The translations under genes and the position numbers were made by a program. 64,000 bases of DNA from Polymyxa betae (Eukaryota; Endomyxa; Phytomyxea; Plasmodiophorida; Plasmodiophoridae), in NCBI GenBank assembly GCA_003693705.1, contig RBZT01000564.1, forward strand, positions 32,322-96,321. Reading direction: 5' to 3'. Below are positions 35,401 through 45,968 of the stretch, one piece after another. Below the pieces are notes generated by a model. That model searched no databases and had not been told where the DNA came from. It saw only the letters and a program-made list of their open reading frames with translations. Position 1 is the first letter of the stretch. Every line of letters begins with the position of its first letter.

Positions 35401-36024
35401 TGAAGGCAATTACGCCAAGGAACTGATTTAATGCGTTATCACTCAGGATTTGCAGGACCAGAACTCGAATTATGGGTACTAGGATAATTGAGAACAATAA
35501 GTTCGCTAAAACAGAATAGAGTTCCAATAGAATAGGAATCTGGTTGTTATGCTTCATCAGCAACGCAATACCGACCCCTCCTCCTACAAGGCTACAATTT
35601 AAGTATTGGCACGATTAAAAAATTAAAGTATTGAAAATAGTAAAATGACAGGCCAAATCGTTGTAAACATTCTCAGACCTAATAGCAGCCCGACTAATGA
35701 CAGGGCGATCTGGAAAGATACTTGCGAAGCCCCTAATGAGTTGAATCCTTGTTCTGAGAATATCGAGCAGAAGGAAATTACGGGGCGAGCGTGAATCTGG
35801 CTCCAAGGAATCACAGTAACGGACCCATTCAAAGTAAATAAAATGCCAATCATTTGAATAGTTTGAACTATACAGCTAAGTTGCGATAGATACCGGCTAG
35901 AGCCTTGGATGGAATTGAGGGAAAACAGTATCTTGTACACTCCGTCGCTGATTTCATGATAGGATTGCTGTAAATACGTGGCTATGGAGTCATTATTTGC
36001 ATCGTTGAGCAATTCCTCCGCCAT
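29429..36024 (-). CDS. TmcB-like PAS sensor fused to TauE/SafE-like transporter, copy B
   Basis: From ATG 36024 (MAEELLNDANNDSIATYLQQ) to TAA 29429, about 2,100 codons. Membrane helices and the DTNPLSKSASARSQTRVDVL signature precede the TmcB-like helical exon (35,143-34,246). The PAS domain begins AAVVLISGNIRNLGVILDCN (about 34,005) and runs through PEPFASNHDGLLLRNLQQGV and LIIIYDRSGVVTAISQTVSL. A single 749-codon exon (33,353-31,104) carries a disordered Ser/Asp-rich linker, membrane helix MKWLHRAFISVFFMLAVLSL, a helical extracellular domain with N-x-S/T sites, YAVRATIIGVQL, and a second helical domain. Splices at 30,890 and 30,405 join VER-LDLGYTLIAMV and TDPSS-IWKSLT, linking without break to the C-terminal TauE/SafE-like part (WTPFGFG; PIEWNMALFGTIGSILGNIF; SIALPTSILVGAVNSLFLLG). 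Frames are open throughout. A role in sensing coupled to anion transport is inferred from domains only. Confidence 0.75.
34309..35084. repeat. Near-identical segment shared with 26,964-27,738
   Basis: Partner of the copy A segment. The only length difference seen is one extra codon (forward tttgatgttgctt versus cttgttgctt, about 34,815). Similarity falls abruptly on both sides. Confidence 0.85.
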
Positions 36025-36627
36025 GGATGATCAGCACTTCCAATGCCGAAAATATGGCTTGTGACCAGAAGCACATTGAGTTATTCACCAAAACCAGCGC
36101 TCCAAGTCCAAGAAGGAATGAATGATTGAAACGAAGTAGTTTTTCAATATTCTGACTTCAAAGGTATGCAATACTAGACACGAACGCCATACAGGTGCGA
36201 ACAGTTTTTCTGCATGAATTCTACCAGGACATTCAACTTTTGGTAGATAAAAGGCATATGAGCTCCTTCAAAAAGCATGAGCGCCGGGATAGTTTATCAT
36301 CGTATGAGGAAGACGGATCCATTGGCGATGGCCTACAAATGCAAGAACAGTTATCTTCTCACAATTGACCCAAGAGCGAAACGCTCCCCAGGAGCCCGGA
36401 TCGATCCAGCGTGATAAAGGAATGATGATGGACCGATGGCGTTCATGGGGATGTGTCTCTGTCTCCCTCGCTCTCTCTCTCGCTTTGTGATGATGTGGAA
36501 GTCGCCCATTTGGTGGAGGGGAACTGCGTATACGTTTCACCCGAGTCATCTCTGTCATTTGAGTGTCATCTCAACACAGTTGTCTGCCATCTGCATTTGA
36601 AGCTTCGATTCGAACTGGCTTCATAGA
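36025..36627. other. Intergenic, probably a bidirectional promoter region
   Basis: About 600 bp between divergent genes (copy B on minus, the mL50-like gene on plus). It contains a short tctctctctcgctt pyrimidine tract at 36,465-36,485. The 96-codon frame on the minus strand (36,268-36,558) has no recognisable content. Confidence 0.4.
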
Positions 36628-36986
36628 ATGATTTCTCGTGCTCGTTGCTTCGCGGTTAGGAATCTATCGGTTTCGGCAGTGCCCTCCGACGTCGTTCGCG
36701 CTGTCACTGCAAAACATCAAATTAGCGACTGGGACCTCCCATGGCCAGATCTTCAACTTAAAACCAAAGTCGCCAGCTTTGGGGTGTTTCTGATTGCAGC
36801 TCTAATGAGATTTTGTTATAGGTTATCACGGATTGCATGCAGGAATTGAAAGTCGCTGTCCCGTCCAATGTTCTATCGTTCGTGTCAAGCCCAGCTAAGC
36901 TGACCGAGTATTTTGTAGAACAGATAAAGGCCATATCGGAGGCTGAAAAGCCAGTAAAGCTGCCGCCAAACCTAAAGATTGAGTAA
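36628..36986 (+). CDS. Mitochondrial ribosomal protein mL50-like
   Basis: Two exons, 36628-36768 and 36822-36986, with a 53-bp intron encode 101 residues. The N-terminus MISRARCFAVRNLSVSAVPS is a plausible mitochondrial presequence. The spliced core reads DLPWPDLQLKTK-VITDCMQELKVAVPSNVLSF, followed by a short helix and KPVKLPPNLKIE. The pattern of a D-L-K helix followed by a V-P-x-x-V/L turn resembles mL50 (fungal MRPL13) of the large mitoribosomal subunit. The protein is short for the family and the match is by eye, so another small mitochondrial protein is possible. Confidence 0.5.
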
Positions 36987-37451
36987 ATTCTCTGGCGTTT
37001 CGCCTATCTCGCTAGTTGCCCAACATCGTTTCTGTTAGAAGGCTGTATTCATCTCATAGCTTTTTGTCGCTATCTTCGTGTTTAATCCAATCAAATTTTA
37101 ATTTGGCTGTTTTAACAGTCTTCTGCGTCTTTGCCTTCAATCTTAGGGCAATAATCGTTAACAGCAGTTGAATCCGAAACCAGGTTATGATAGGTTTGTA
37201 AGTTTATTTTACTACTCGCTACTGTTTAACAATTACCAAGCAGTTCAACAAATACTCGGTCATTTCTGAGATTATTAGTCACCATATCTCTGAAAACGAA
37301 GAGTTGCAAATCCTAACCTGTGACGATATTTGGGGAAGCATGATGAAGACGCTCAAGGAGGCTCCATGCATTGACTCCTATTGCTGTACACATACGCAGT
37401 ATTTGAACTTAACCTTTGGAGTTCTTCTGATCTCGTCTTACTCTCCATACG

Positions 37452-37816
37452 ATGTTGACCAGTCGCTCCGTTCTTCTCCTACTGCTGGCCTTCGTCGCGG
37501 TTTCCCTAGTCTGTGCGGAGACGACCACCGGCACCAAGGCGGAATCCAAGAAGGTCTCTGTCGGAAACTACTTGGTCAAAGTCCAGGACCATGTCAAGGC
37601 CCTTGTTAAAAGCGTGAAGGTCAGATAGATGCAGAGTGAGGATATTGGCTACGTTTTCTAATTTCGATTTGCCAGAATGTTCATCAACAAGACCCATATG
37701 TCGTCTACGCCTTAGTTGCGTCCGGATTCGTTCTTGGAGGGTTGTTCTACCTTGTCTTCTCGCCTTCAAAGTCCAACCACCGCAAGCCATCCGGATTCAA
37801 GCGAAAGCAGAAATAA
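37452..37816 (+). CDS. Small secretory-pathway membrane protein
   Basis: Two exons, 37452-37619 and 37676-37816, with a 56-bp intron give 102 residues. An N-terminal signal peptide (SRSVLLLLLAFVAVSLVCA) is followed by a short lumenal helix (NYLVKVQDHVKALVKSVK), one membrane helix (YVVYALVASGFVLGGLFYLV) and a basic cytosolic tail (KSNHRKPSGFKRKQK). A type I membrane protein of the ER or plasma membrane is expected; the Lys-rich tail ending KRKQK would suit ER retrieval. I do not recognise the family. Confidence 0.65.
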
Positions 37817-38688
37817 GCTTTGAACTCGAAGCCCTCCAGTTTCTCTGAAATAAACTCTACCAGATTTTTTTACTGCTATGGAAAGCGGATCTGTTTTGCT
37901 CCGACCGAACTCAGCTTTGCATCGCAAACGCCACAATTTTTTGCCATTCCATCCTGCAGCAATTATCTCTGTGTCGACTCCAATTGTTTATGGTGCCTTG
38001 GTGCATCTTTTGTCGAGTCGTCACGATTTGATAAGTAATAGCTCTCCGCTTAATACAATAGTTCAATCCCATTTATACTGGACCTGAGATCCGGACGCAA
38101 TACCGCCTGTGAGTAAACGTCGAATATACACTACAGTGCCTCCTCAAAACAGAAGCAAAACTGCTGTTTTCGTAGACAATGCCAGTAAATCGAAGTACCA
38201 TAAAAAAAACAGGGAAAAAGGTATACTACTGATTACTGAACTGTTGTTAAGATTATGCTTTCTCACAATCTCATCCATCAACAAAAGCAAATTGTCAATC
38301 CGGGCATACGGAGACAATAACACCATGGTGTTATTTTCGGGTTAAGACGGTAGGGTCAAAAGCCCTGAATTGTCAATTTGGGTCCTTTTACACAATAATC
38401 AAGCGCTTTTTTCGCATCAGGTTAAGCTCGCGGTCCCGTCTAACACGGTGTTTGATATCAGACGTGGGTTTCAGGGCCGTTGTTTTCAGTATTCGCCATC
38501 GTCGATAGAACTAAAGTAATTATTTTGTCGTGTCGTCACGATTTGATGATTACAATCTCTCTCCCTTTATTACTAGAGCTCAATCTCTTTTATTGTGGAT
38601 CAGTTCATCTCGGCCGAAAATATTCATCTAAGTTTCGAACGCAATCAATACGACCTGCGACTAACATCAAATAAACACAATCATCAAA
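37817..38688. other. Intergenic region with a degenerate repeat
   Basis: About 870 bp lacking a supported gene. Two sub-segments, about 38,010-38,035 and 38,525-38,550, share the motif ttgtcg[a/t]gtcgtcacgatttgat with one mismatch, followed by weaker similarity; they may be remnants of a duplicated or mobile sequence. Confidence 0.4.
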
Positions 38689-39303
38689 ATGCTGCCGAGT
38701 CCAGCCGAAACGGTAGAAATGGGCACTTCCATTCGTCGCTCTGTCATTCAACAAGAGACCCTCGAAGTTTCCAAAGTTCTTCAGGATGCTAGTGCGATTG
38801 CTCGAAACCATCTCTCAAACGAAAGAACTTATCTTGTAAATGAAGCATTATCTGTTTTAGAACTGTTCTCTGAAGGTTATTCAGTCATGGATACGAACTG
38901 TCATGACATTTGTAGGTAAGCTGTTTGTATGGCTGTACAACAATTCAGTTTCAAAAGAAACTCACAGGGATAGCTTTTTTGATGACTGCTTTTAGGATTC
39001 GGGCTGGTATTCACGAGGTTGTCGGGAGGAATTCCTTCGCTTGCTATCGGCGTCGCCTTTATTATATCCGGGCTGATTCTTCTAGGACAAGCGTTATATC
39101 GTTATCATATCGTATGTGCATGCAACTTGGTCTCAAATTGCACTGATGATGTACAGCTAAAGCGGGCGCTGATGACAGGCAACTATCAATCATCGACTTC
39201 ATCGATTGCGGTGACAACCGTCATCACATTGGTTTCCACATTGGCGACCTTAATCGTCCTTATTGTTTATGCAAAGCAATTTCTACCTGAGAAGCAAGTT
39301 TAA
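38689..39303 (+). CDS. DUF202-domain membrane protein (VTC1/YidH-like)
   Basis: Three exons, 38689-38835, 38885-38915 and 38996-39303 (introns 49 and 80 bp) encode 161 residues. Splicing assembles the DUF202 signature: AIARNHLSNERTYL-SWIRTVMTFVG-FGLVFTRLSGG, then AIGVAFIISGLILLGQALYR as helix two and a long C-terminal helix TVITLVSTLATLIVLIVYAK. DUF202 is found in yeast VTC1 (polyphosphate polymerase complex), in SPX-family proteins and in bacterial YidH. The 31-nt middle exon is very small but needed to preserve WIRT. A free-standing three-helix DUF202 protein is most like VTC1; a vacuolar or acidocalcisome location is inferred. Confidence 0.8.
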
Positions 39304-39385
39304 TCTATGTGTTGTCATTGTTTCACGATAAACCAAACAAATCTCAAAGCCTTAAAATTCAAGGCTACTTTTTAAGTCCAATTGA

Positions 39386-39655
39386 ATGGCTAGAAACACA
39401 ATCGGCAGGCAATACTATTTATCAGAAGCAGCTTCAGTCAATTTTAATAGAAGCGTGGCAAGCAACGAAAGCAGGTTAGCGCGGCCTGTCCCAGACTGTA
39501 ACGATTGTATCTTCCCCAAGAGCGGCGAGAAGCTGATGCTTTCGGTCGCAATTTGGGATACGGGGCAGCCCAGAGGCATCTGGGATTTACTATTTGTTAA
39601 TGCCAAGCCATTTCTCACGGTTATGAGCCGGAAAGCAGCTTCCAGCATTGGTTAA
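39386..39655 (+). CDS. Short hypothetical ORF
   Basis: 89-codon frame from ATG 39386 (MARNTIGRQYYLSEAASVNF) to TAA 39655. It has a possible paired Cys motif (VPDCNDCIF) but no recognised family. The opposite strand is also open over 39,415-39,648, so coding status is doubtful. It sits between the DUF202 gene and NDOR1. Confidence 0.25.
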   Translation: MARNTIGRQYYLSEAASVNFNRSVASNESRLARPVPDCNDCIFPKSGEKLMLSVAIWDTGQPRGIWDLLFVNAKPFLTVMSRKAASSIG

Positions 39656-39924
39656 GATGACCACAGTAAACGCGAGAAACTTTCGATTTGTTCAGCTGGC
39701 TAAAAAGTTAGCGTAGCGCAAATAAATTTGCGCGACTCTTTCGAAATTGACAAACGATACGAATTGGCGGAATTGCTCAGACTCGTTTTCCAAAGCGACT
39801 GCGCAGAAACGAAATAGTGCGTCACGATTCTGTCATTTCTGACTGGATTCCTTTCATTCTGGATTTTTTCCGCCCTGTCCTAGAGGGCGCACGTCCCTTG
39901 GTTTGACGGTCGGCGCCCTTGGCG

Positions 39925-42390
39925 ATGCTCGTGACTCCAGCTCCTGCTGGTGTCAATGAGCATCATGTGAAGAGCTGCGACGTTACAGACGAGGTCCTGG
40001 TCTTGTTCGGGTCGCAGACCGGCGTCGCACTATGTTCGTAATGTTTTCGAAGCAGGTCGCCTGATAGTTTATTAAAGAAGTTTCTTAGCTGCCGCCAGGC
40101 ATTTACACGATCAGTTAAAGAAGGCATCGGTCTCTTCGAGTATGGGCTGTCTCATTCAGTTCGAGTTTTATATGGCTCGAAAGCCGGCTGTAGTCGTCTT
40201 CGTCAGCAGCACGTTCTTAGACGGTGGCGCTCCCGAAAACGCTGTCCTGTTCAAAGATTTTCTTGACCGCGACGATCCTACGACGATTCGGAAGATGTTC
40301 TCGTCGGTTTCGTACGCCGTCCTTGGCGTCGGCCATTCGATGTGGCCGAAATTCTGTCAGTTCGGGAAAGAGATCGATGAGAGACTGGCCGCTTCCGGTG
40401 CCAGGCGACTCCAACCTCGATTAGACGCCGATTCTGTGGATGAAGAAAGACGTCAGGTTGTCTCTATCTATCGTCTCTATGCGGCGGATATTGATTGAGC
40501 TCTTTAGGAAGATATTGAGCGATGGATTCAGTCGTTGGTCGCTCAGATTGTCCCGATGACAAATCGGGAGACGGATATCGAGGAGACTCTCTCACTATGC
40601 AGCGCCTCTGCTGAGCAATGTTGCCATTTCAGGTCAGCGATTCACCTCGAATCGGACCGGCGCCTTCTCACCTCGCAAAGATGTGCGCTGGCAGCCGAAT
40701 GCGATCCGCACGACGACCGCGAGGCGTCTCCGTCTAGGCGAGACGCACATTTCGAAGCGGCACGGCGCCTGCATGGTAGCGGCGTTCGCCAGGCCGTGCT
40801 GGTCCACAGCGCTTACATCTGCAGAGCGCAGCAGAGACGCGTCCTGCATTTGGAGCTCGAGGTTACGCCCGACTGCGCCTACGAGCCCGGCGATTGCGTC
40901 GCGGTTCCGTGCGCCAACCCCAACGCCATCGTCCGATCGCTGCTGTCCATCGTAGGTTGTCGCGATTGCGTGCGGATGCCGCCTAAAACCTCTCCTAGCT
41001 CGATCTGAAGCCGTCCACGCCCGTCTCGGTCCCGTTCGTCGCTGGGAAATGCGCGCTGTCCTGGGCGCTGACCTTCTGCCTCGATATCTGCTCGGCGCCA
41101 TCCGGTACTGTACTCAAGGCATTGTCCAGGTCGGGCTATCTCCATTTCGTATGCCCGTACCCGCCCATCAACATTTCAACAGGTTGTCTGCTGCCAAAAA
41201 TGCCGGCCAGCTGCAAAGATTCTGCGCTGGGACTCGGCCGGTCATACACAACGTCGGCTTTCTGGATTTTCTGCTGTTTGCTCGCTCTTATTCAACTATA
41301 GATGGTGGATCTGTTCGCCAAGTATAGCAGCTTGAGACCGACCGCTGATGAGCTCGTTCAGCTCTTAGATCCGTTGGCGCTGCGCTACTACTCGATCGCA
41401 TCGTCGCCGTATTACTACCCGAATCACATCCATCTTACGGTCAGCGCCCCTTCGATAATACGCGCGCAATGAGCTCACGTTGGTTGCTGAAGGTCGCTAT
41501 CTCTGGAGACGAAACGCCAAGTGTGACTCCATGCACGACGACCCAGGGACTATGCACAGGCTATCTCGAGTCGTGCCATGCTAAACGATGCGCGAAGTCA
41601 TCAGCGGCCGTCACGATCCCGTTTTTCATCCGGTCAAATCGTCAACTAAAATTACCGTGCTTTGATCGGCCATCGTCGCATGGTGAGACTTTGCTGATCT
41701 GTAAATTGTGGATTGCTAACCACCGACAGCGCTCGTCATGATTGGTTGCGGTGTTGGAATTGCACCATTTCGCGCCTTTCTCCAACACATTCCTGAAGGT
41801 AAGATTGAATTATTTGTCGTTCTTGGGTTTGTTTCTGTATTGCCTGTTGTTTCTTTGGCCGCGGGTCTCTTTCATTTTACGTCATTTTCATGCTTCCTTG
41901 TCGGTTTAGTTAAGAGCTTTCACTTTAGGCACTGTAAAATCGTATTTATTCTTCGGGTTTCGTGACAATCAAGATGATTATCTCTACAAGGACGAATGGG
42001 GCTTGTCTCCCTCCATCGAATTATTCGAAGTAGCATTCTCCCGTCTGCAATCATCCAAGTTTCGCTATGTTCAGGTTTGCAATTTCGACATCTGGTCTTT
42101 GAGTCGTACTGTTAACTTTCGCAGGATGCTTTACGAGCACGCGCAAACGATTTGGTGGAGTTGATCAGTTCAGGCGCTGTATTCTTCGTTTGCGGTTCTT
42201 TGTCGGTGTGTGGCGTTTGCTTTCTTAAGTCATTGAATTTCATGTCGTCTTATAGATGGCTTCTGACGTCTACGAGTGCTTCCTATCAGATATTCTTTGC
42301 GGCGCCGCCGGATTGTCAAGGCTAGAAGCGATTGAAGCTATGGAGAAGAAAATCCTTCAAGGACGATACATGGTCGAAGCTTGGGATTGA
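39925..42390 (+). CDS. NDOR1: NADPH-dependent diflavin oxidoreductase (TAH18/NDOR1)
   Basis: Plus-strand multi-exon gene, ATG 39925 to TGA 42388-42390. The flavodoxin domain begins LVLFGSQTGVA with a 55-bp intron (40,034-40,088), then VVVFVSSTFLDGGAPENAVL and YAVLGVGHSMWPKFCQFGKE; a second splice joins RRQ-EDIERWIQ. The FAD region shows VLHLELEVTPDCAYEPGDCV and LRYYSIASSPYYYPNHIHLT. The NADPH region has MIGCGVGIAPFRAFLQHIPE, FFGFRDNQDDYLYKDEW, GAVFFVCGSLSMASDVYECF and ends GRYMVEAWD. Tah18 passes electrons from NADPH to Dre2/CIAPIN1 for cytosolic Fe-S cluster assembly. Compact size, the GxGxGIAPFR motif and the C-terminal aromatic residue near the end favour NDOR1 over P450 reductase. Middle exons (41,000-41,700) are only roughly placed. 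Confidence 0.85.
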
Positions 42391-43017
42391 GCATTGTATT
42401 TTTAAATATATTAGTCAACGTTTATGATATATTAGTCAACGTAAGCACTTTTTTGTCTCACCCCGACGGCATTAACGCAGCCTTCACTTTTGAGTGTCGA
42501 AATTATGATTCTGAGTGATGATATCGAACATTTTTTTCGTCGTTCCTTTGATTTGGACGTTGGATTAAGGTTGCAGTTAAGCTCTCAGTCTGTATTAAGG
42601 CTCTGGCGATAGTACCCAAAGTTCGGCACTTTTGAAGTATAAAATGCGGAGTCCGTTGCGGACTTTGCTCAGATCGTCATGATCTCGTCTGCACAATCGA
42701 ATCGATTCTTCTCACCCTTTCCTGATTGCTATTCGAGGTTCGTAGACTGTTTCCTCCTCTTTTCAGCCAATGCATATGGCAGCGACTAGATTATGCCCAC
42801 CTCTGGTCGGAGCTCCAATAATCATAGCCGCATCTGCTTTCATTGAAGGTTTTCTTCATTCTCATGCAAACAGCAATATCTTTGATATGGGCATCGAGTC
42901 AGCGAACCTCCGAGTTGTATGACTCGATCACCGTGGAGCGCTTGTGTTAAAGAAGCCCAACAAATTTTTCGAGATTCTTTCGTTCTCTTTGCTGACATCG
43001 GCTTGTGTTTAGGCTGA
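42391..43017. other. Intergenic spacer
   Basis: About 625 bp between NDOR1 and the zinc-finger gene. It contains a short direct repeat, atattagtcaacgt, at about 42,405 and 42,428. No RNA gene was recognised; the minus-strand frames that extend in from the next gene are shadows. Confidence 0.4.
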
Positions 43018-43335
43018 ATGGGTAAGCCACAAGGTCGTAGCGGTAGAACCGCCAAGCACAAAGAATACAAGAAGGCTCGCAGGACGCGTTGCCGCTCCAA
43101 AGACATCGACCAGATCCAGGACGAGATCGTATTGCACTCGGCGGGGAAGTTGTCGACGGCCCTGGATCCCGACCTGCCTGCCATGGGCCAAATTTCGTGC
43201 ATTCCCTGCGCGCGATATTTCGTTTCGCGGACCGTCCTCGACCAGCACTGTCGGACAAAGGACCACAAAAAGCGTTTGAAGACGGTTGCTGAGCCCCAAT
43301 ACACCCAGGCTGAGGCTGAGCGCTGCTCTCTGTAA
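43018..43335 (+). CDS. Bud20/ZNF593-type zinc-finger protein
   Basis: Single exon, 105 residues, ATG 43018 to TAA 43335. A basic N-terminus (MGKPQGRSGRTAKHKEYKKA) is followed by RTKDIDQ-like text (CRSKDIDQIQDEI) and one C2H2 finger of the Bud20 type: ISCIPCARYFVSRTVLDQHC...KDHKKRLK. Bud20 in yeast and ZNF593 in animals load onto late pre-60S ribosomal subunits and help export them from the nucleus. Length and the KDHKKRLK end match the family well. It is immediately followed by the 469-residue coiled-coil gene on the same strand. Confidence 0.9.
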   Translation: MGKPQGRSGRTAKHKEYKKARRTRCRSKDIDQIQDEIVLHSAGKLSTALDPDLPAMGQISCIPCARYFVSRTVLDQHCRTKDHKKRLKTVAEPQYTQAEAERCSL

Positions 43336-43521
43336 ATATACTATTTATTCAGTTCTCTAATTATAAAGAAGAAAATCTGTGGCGTTTCTATTATTTTCAA
43401 ACATGTGAATATTGACTGCTCTCAGCAAGAGCTGGTTGCTTTGAAACTGAACCCAGGTCGCTTTCTTGAGATATGGGCTAGTACCTGTTACGCTGGAAAA
43501 ATATCTAGAAGGGAATCGGAA

Positions 43522-45093
43522 ATGTCGAGCACCTTAATTGAGGATGGCGTCGCTACACTCGAAGACCTGCAGCATCGCTTACGGGGACTGGAGCACCGAT
43601 GCTGGCCGGTGCAGGGATTCCGACTAGATGACGGCGCTGCAGAACAGATGACGAAATCAATGCAGACGACACTGAATAACCAAGTTCGATCGCTCGCGAG
43701 CGTCATTGATTTCGACAAACCCGTGAGGGCATTGAAGGCCATCGACGTCTACGAACTAGATTTGTCACTTGCACGGTGTCGACAACTTCAGCGTGAAATC
43801 GACGCCACATCGACGCCGGCACCCGGAGAAGATTGGAAGCAGCAAGCGCAAGCGTTCTCCAGACGCATAGCACAGTTGGAGCTGCGTTTGCATCGCTTCA
43901 ACATTCACTTCTCGGAGACAAAGGTCCAAAACAACCGCCTTCGTCAGGTTCTAGATCGTGATCATATTGACCTGGAAGCCGACCTGCGCCTTTGCGATCA
44001 TCTCGGCAGCCGTCTAGCACGTCATCAGGGGCGCGTCGCCAAAGCTGTCGCTGACAATGTCGCCCTGCTGGACGCTCGCGATAGTCGCTGCATCCGACTG
44101 GCAGAACTGGCTCAAACCACAGACAGCGATCTGGCCCAGTTCCAGCGCCAATGGGCAATCACCGATCAGCTGTTGCTGGACCATGTAGGAAAGGTTTCTC
44201 GTGGTGATTGCGGCAGCTGAGGGTGCCTTATAGGACGAAGGACGCCTGAAGCAGCCGCCGGCGCCCAACCTCCAGTATCTCGATCAAGAAACTGCATTGC
44301 AGATTAAGTCTGTTGCTGATATAAAGGCCAGGGCGCTCTGGGCCATCGCCACCGATGCCGGCTGTCGCTCTGTCGCCGAGCGCCAGATGGAGGCACTGTG
44401 GGCCTTCATGCAAACCGTTCTAAACGGAACCGATCAGGACGATATCGAAACGCTTATCGCCGCGTTCGAAACCAGCGACCGTAAATGCACTGAGCTACTG
44501 CAAGAGCTATCGCGATTACAAGCGACGCGGAACGAACTGGAACGTGAAAATATGCGACCTCCAGCAACAGCGAATGGCTCGGTGACGGCTCCGACGACAA
44601 ATGAACTGTCGATGGACGCTATGAAGGACGTCTTGGCTGACCTCGAGAGAGAGAGGATAATGATTTGGAGTCAGATGGAGACGATTCTGGAGAAGGTTCA
44701 GAGGGTAAGTGCAGGGTGGTCGCGCCGCTTCCTTTATAAATGGAGCCGCGTCCCTTCTTTGTAAAGGGAAGCGGGACCCGCTTCCCTTTTACGAGGAGTA
44801 ACATTACATTTTGACCATTCTTATAGTTGGTGGATCTGTTCGGCGCCGGCTTCCAGGGACCAACTCGGGTTCGCGACTACAACCTCGAAAAGGTCCTTGA
44901 CGTCCTGGAGCAGAGCGTCTACAGTCTTCTGGACGCCTGGGGCAAGCATCATCAAGATCCGGCGGCGTGTGTCGTGGTCGAGAACGACGAGCCCGAACCC
45001 GGCCCTGAAGATTCATACATCAAGATCGACGATCGAATGCTGCCGACGACTGATAGCAGGACGTTTCTGACAGAGATGGATTCAAGCGGTTAG
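43522..45093 (+). CDS. Coiled-coil protein, candidate axonemal component
   Basis: Three exons, 43522-44193, 44234-44704 and 44827-45093, with introns of 40 and 122 bp, give 469 residues and keep frame at both joins (VGK-DEGRLK; VQR-LVDLFG). The protein is mostly helical with heptads (EDLQHRLRGLEHRCW, QAQAFSRRIAQLELRLHRFN, FSETKVQNNRLRQVLDRDHI, QEALQ..VADIKARALWAIA) and an acidic end. Layout, size and its place beside an outer-dynein-arm docking gene suggest a ciliary coiled-coil protein, but I cannot assign it to a known docking-complex subunit. The larger intron carries a strong hairpin (44,761-44,792). Its 3' end converges with NTMT1, only 24 bp apart. Confidence 0.6.
44761..44792. repeat. 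Intronic inverted repeat (hairpin)
   Basis: Within the second intron of the coiled-coil gene: gtaaagggaagcggg then one base, then cccgcttccc and ttttac. The arms are about 14-15 bp, with one extra T in the right arm. Confidence 0.7.
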
Positions 45094-45107
45094 GGTTTAG
45101 GGTTGTT
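45090..45107. repeat. Telomere-like repeat between convergent genes
   Basis: The sequence ggttagggtttagggttg begins within the TAG stop codon of the plus-strand coiled-coil gene and ends 11 bp before the NTMT1 stop codon. It resembles TTTAGGG-type telomere repeats. Confidence 0.5.
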
Positions 45108-45117
45108 AATATACAGG

Positions 45118-45968
45118 TTAGGTTCGCCTTCTCAGAACGAACGTGTAGACGGGATGAAGATCTTTCGGGAAGCCTTCTTGGACGCGAGTCTTTACCAGAA
45201 TCAGTTGCGTCCGCCGGAATAGCGCCTGGAATTGATCCAGCGTTCGTGTCACGTTGTTGTCGTCGGCGTCGAGGAAGAACTCGCGCCGCGCCACATTCTC
45301 TTTCAGGACGACGACGGCGTTGGGGCTGAAGAGCGCCGCCGCGCATCGATCCAGGAACTGTTCAAGATCGGCGTCGGTTAGATAGCCGACGACCCATTGG
45401 ATCCAGATCAGGTCATAGAAATCCGGCGTCGGCGTGAACGCCTGCAGGCCGTCTTGGTAGAACGTCTTCATGCTCGGATGCGAAGCGAGCGTCGCCCGAG
45501 CCGCCTCGATATGCGAAGGCGACTGCTCGACGAGGTCGACATGCTGGAACAGCGGCAGCAGAAGCCCCTTCACGATTCTGCCAATACCAGAGCCACAATC
45601 TGTAGCAATAGTTTAAAATCTTTCTTTTGAAATAAAAAATGCTTTTACCTAAAGCTCGATTCCGATTTAAACCAGGCAACGAGCATATCAGCTTCTTTGA
45701 AGATTGCAGGTCGATTTCAGAGATGTGACCGAATCCCTATGTAGTGATGGTTGGAAGAAAGACGGCAGCGGTTGTGAGATGCACCTACGCCGAGAACGCC
45801 ATCGTCGGTAAGCTCGCTGCGTTCCCAGTACTGGCGACTTTTTTCGTACCATTGGTCGTCGTCGTGGCCTGGGACGACGCTTGTTGGCTTCGCAGATGGC
45901 GAATGCCGCCATACATCACTAATCGTCCTATAGCGATGGCCCGAGTTACTATATCCCCCTTGTGACAT
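45118..45968 (-). CDS. NTMT1: Protein N-terminal methyltransferase 1 (METTL11A-like)
   Basis: Three exons, 45968-45789, 45736-45649 and 45599-45118 (introns 52 and 49 bp), encode 249 residues. Core: DQWYEKSRQYWERSELTDDG, VLG-GFGHISEIDLQSSKKL, AL-DCGSGIGRIVKGLLLPLF (SAM-binding motif I), QHVDLVEQSPSHIEAA, FYDLIWIQWVVGYLTDADLE, VVVLKENVARR and the end HPVYTFVLRR. NTMT1 methylates the alpha-amino group of proteins starting Xaa-Pro-Lys, such as RCC1 and histone-related targets. The WIQW and DCGSGIGR blocks are family hallmarks. The N-terminus adds about 40 residues of low-complexity sequence (MSQGGYSNSGHRYRTISDVW) beyond the human protein. Confidence 0.92.

Noticed and set aside
42512-42540. C/D-box-like snoRNA (ctgagtgatgatatcg)
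   Set aside because: A TGATGA box with a nearby CTGA is present but spacing and terminal stem are wrong.
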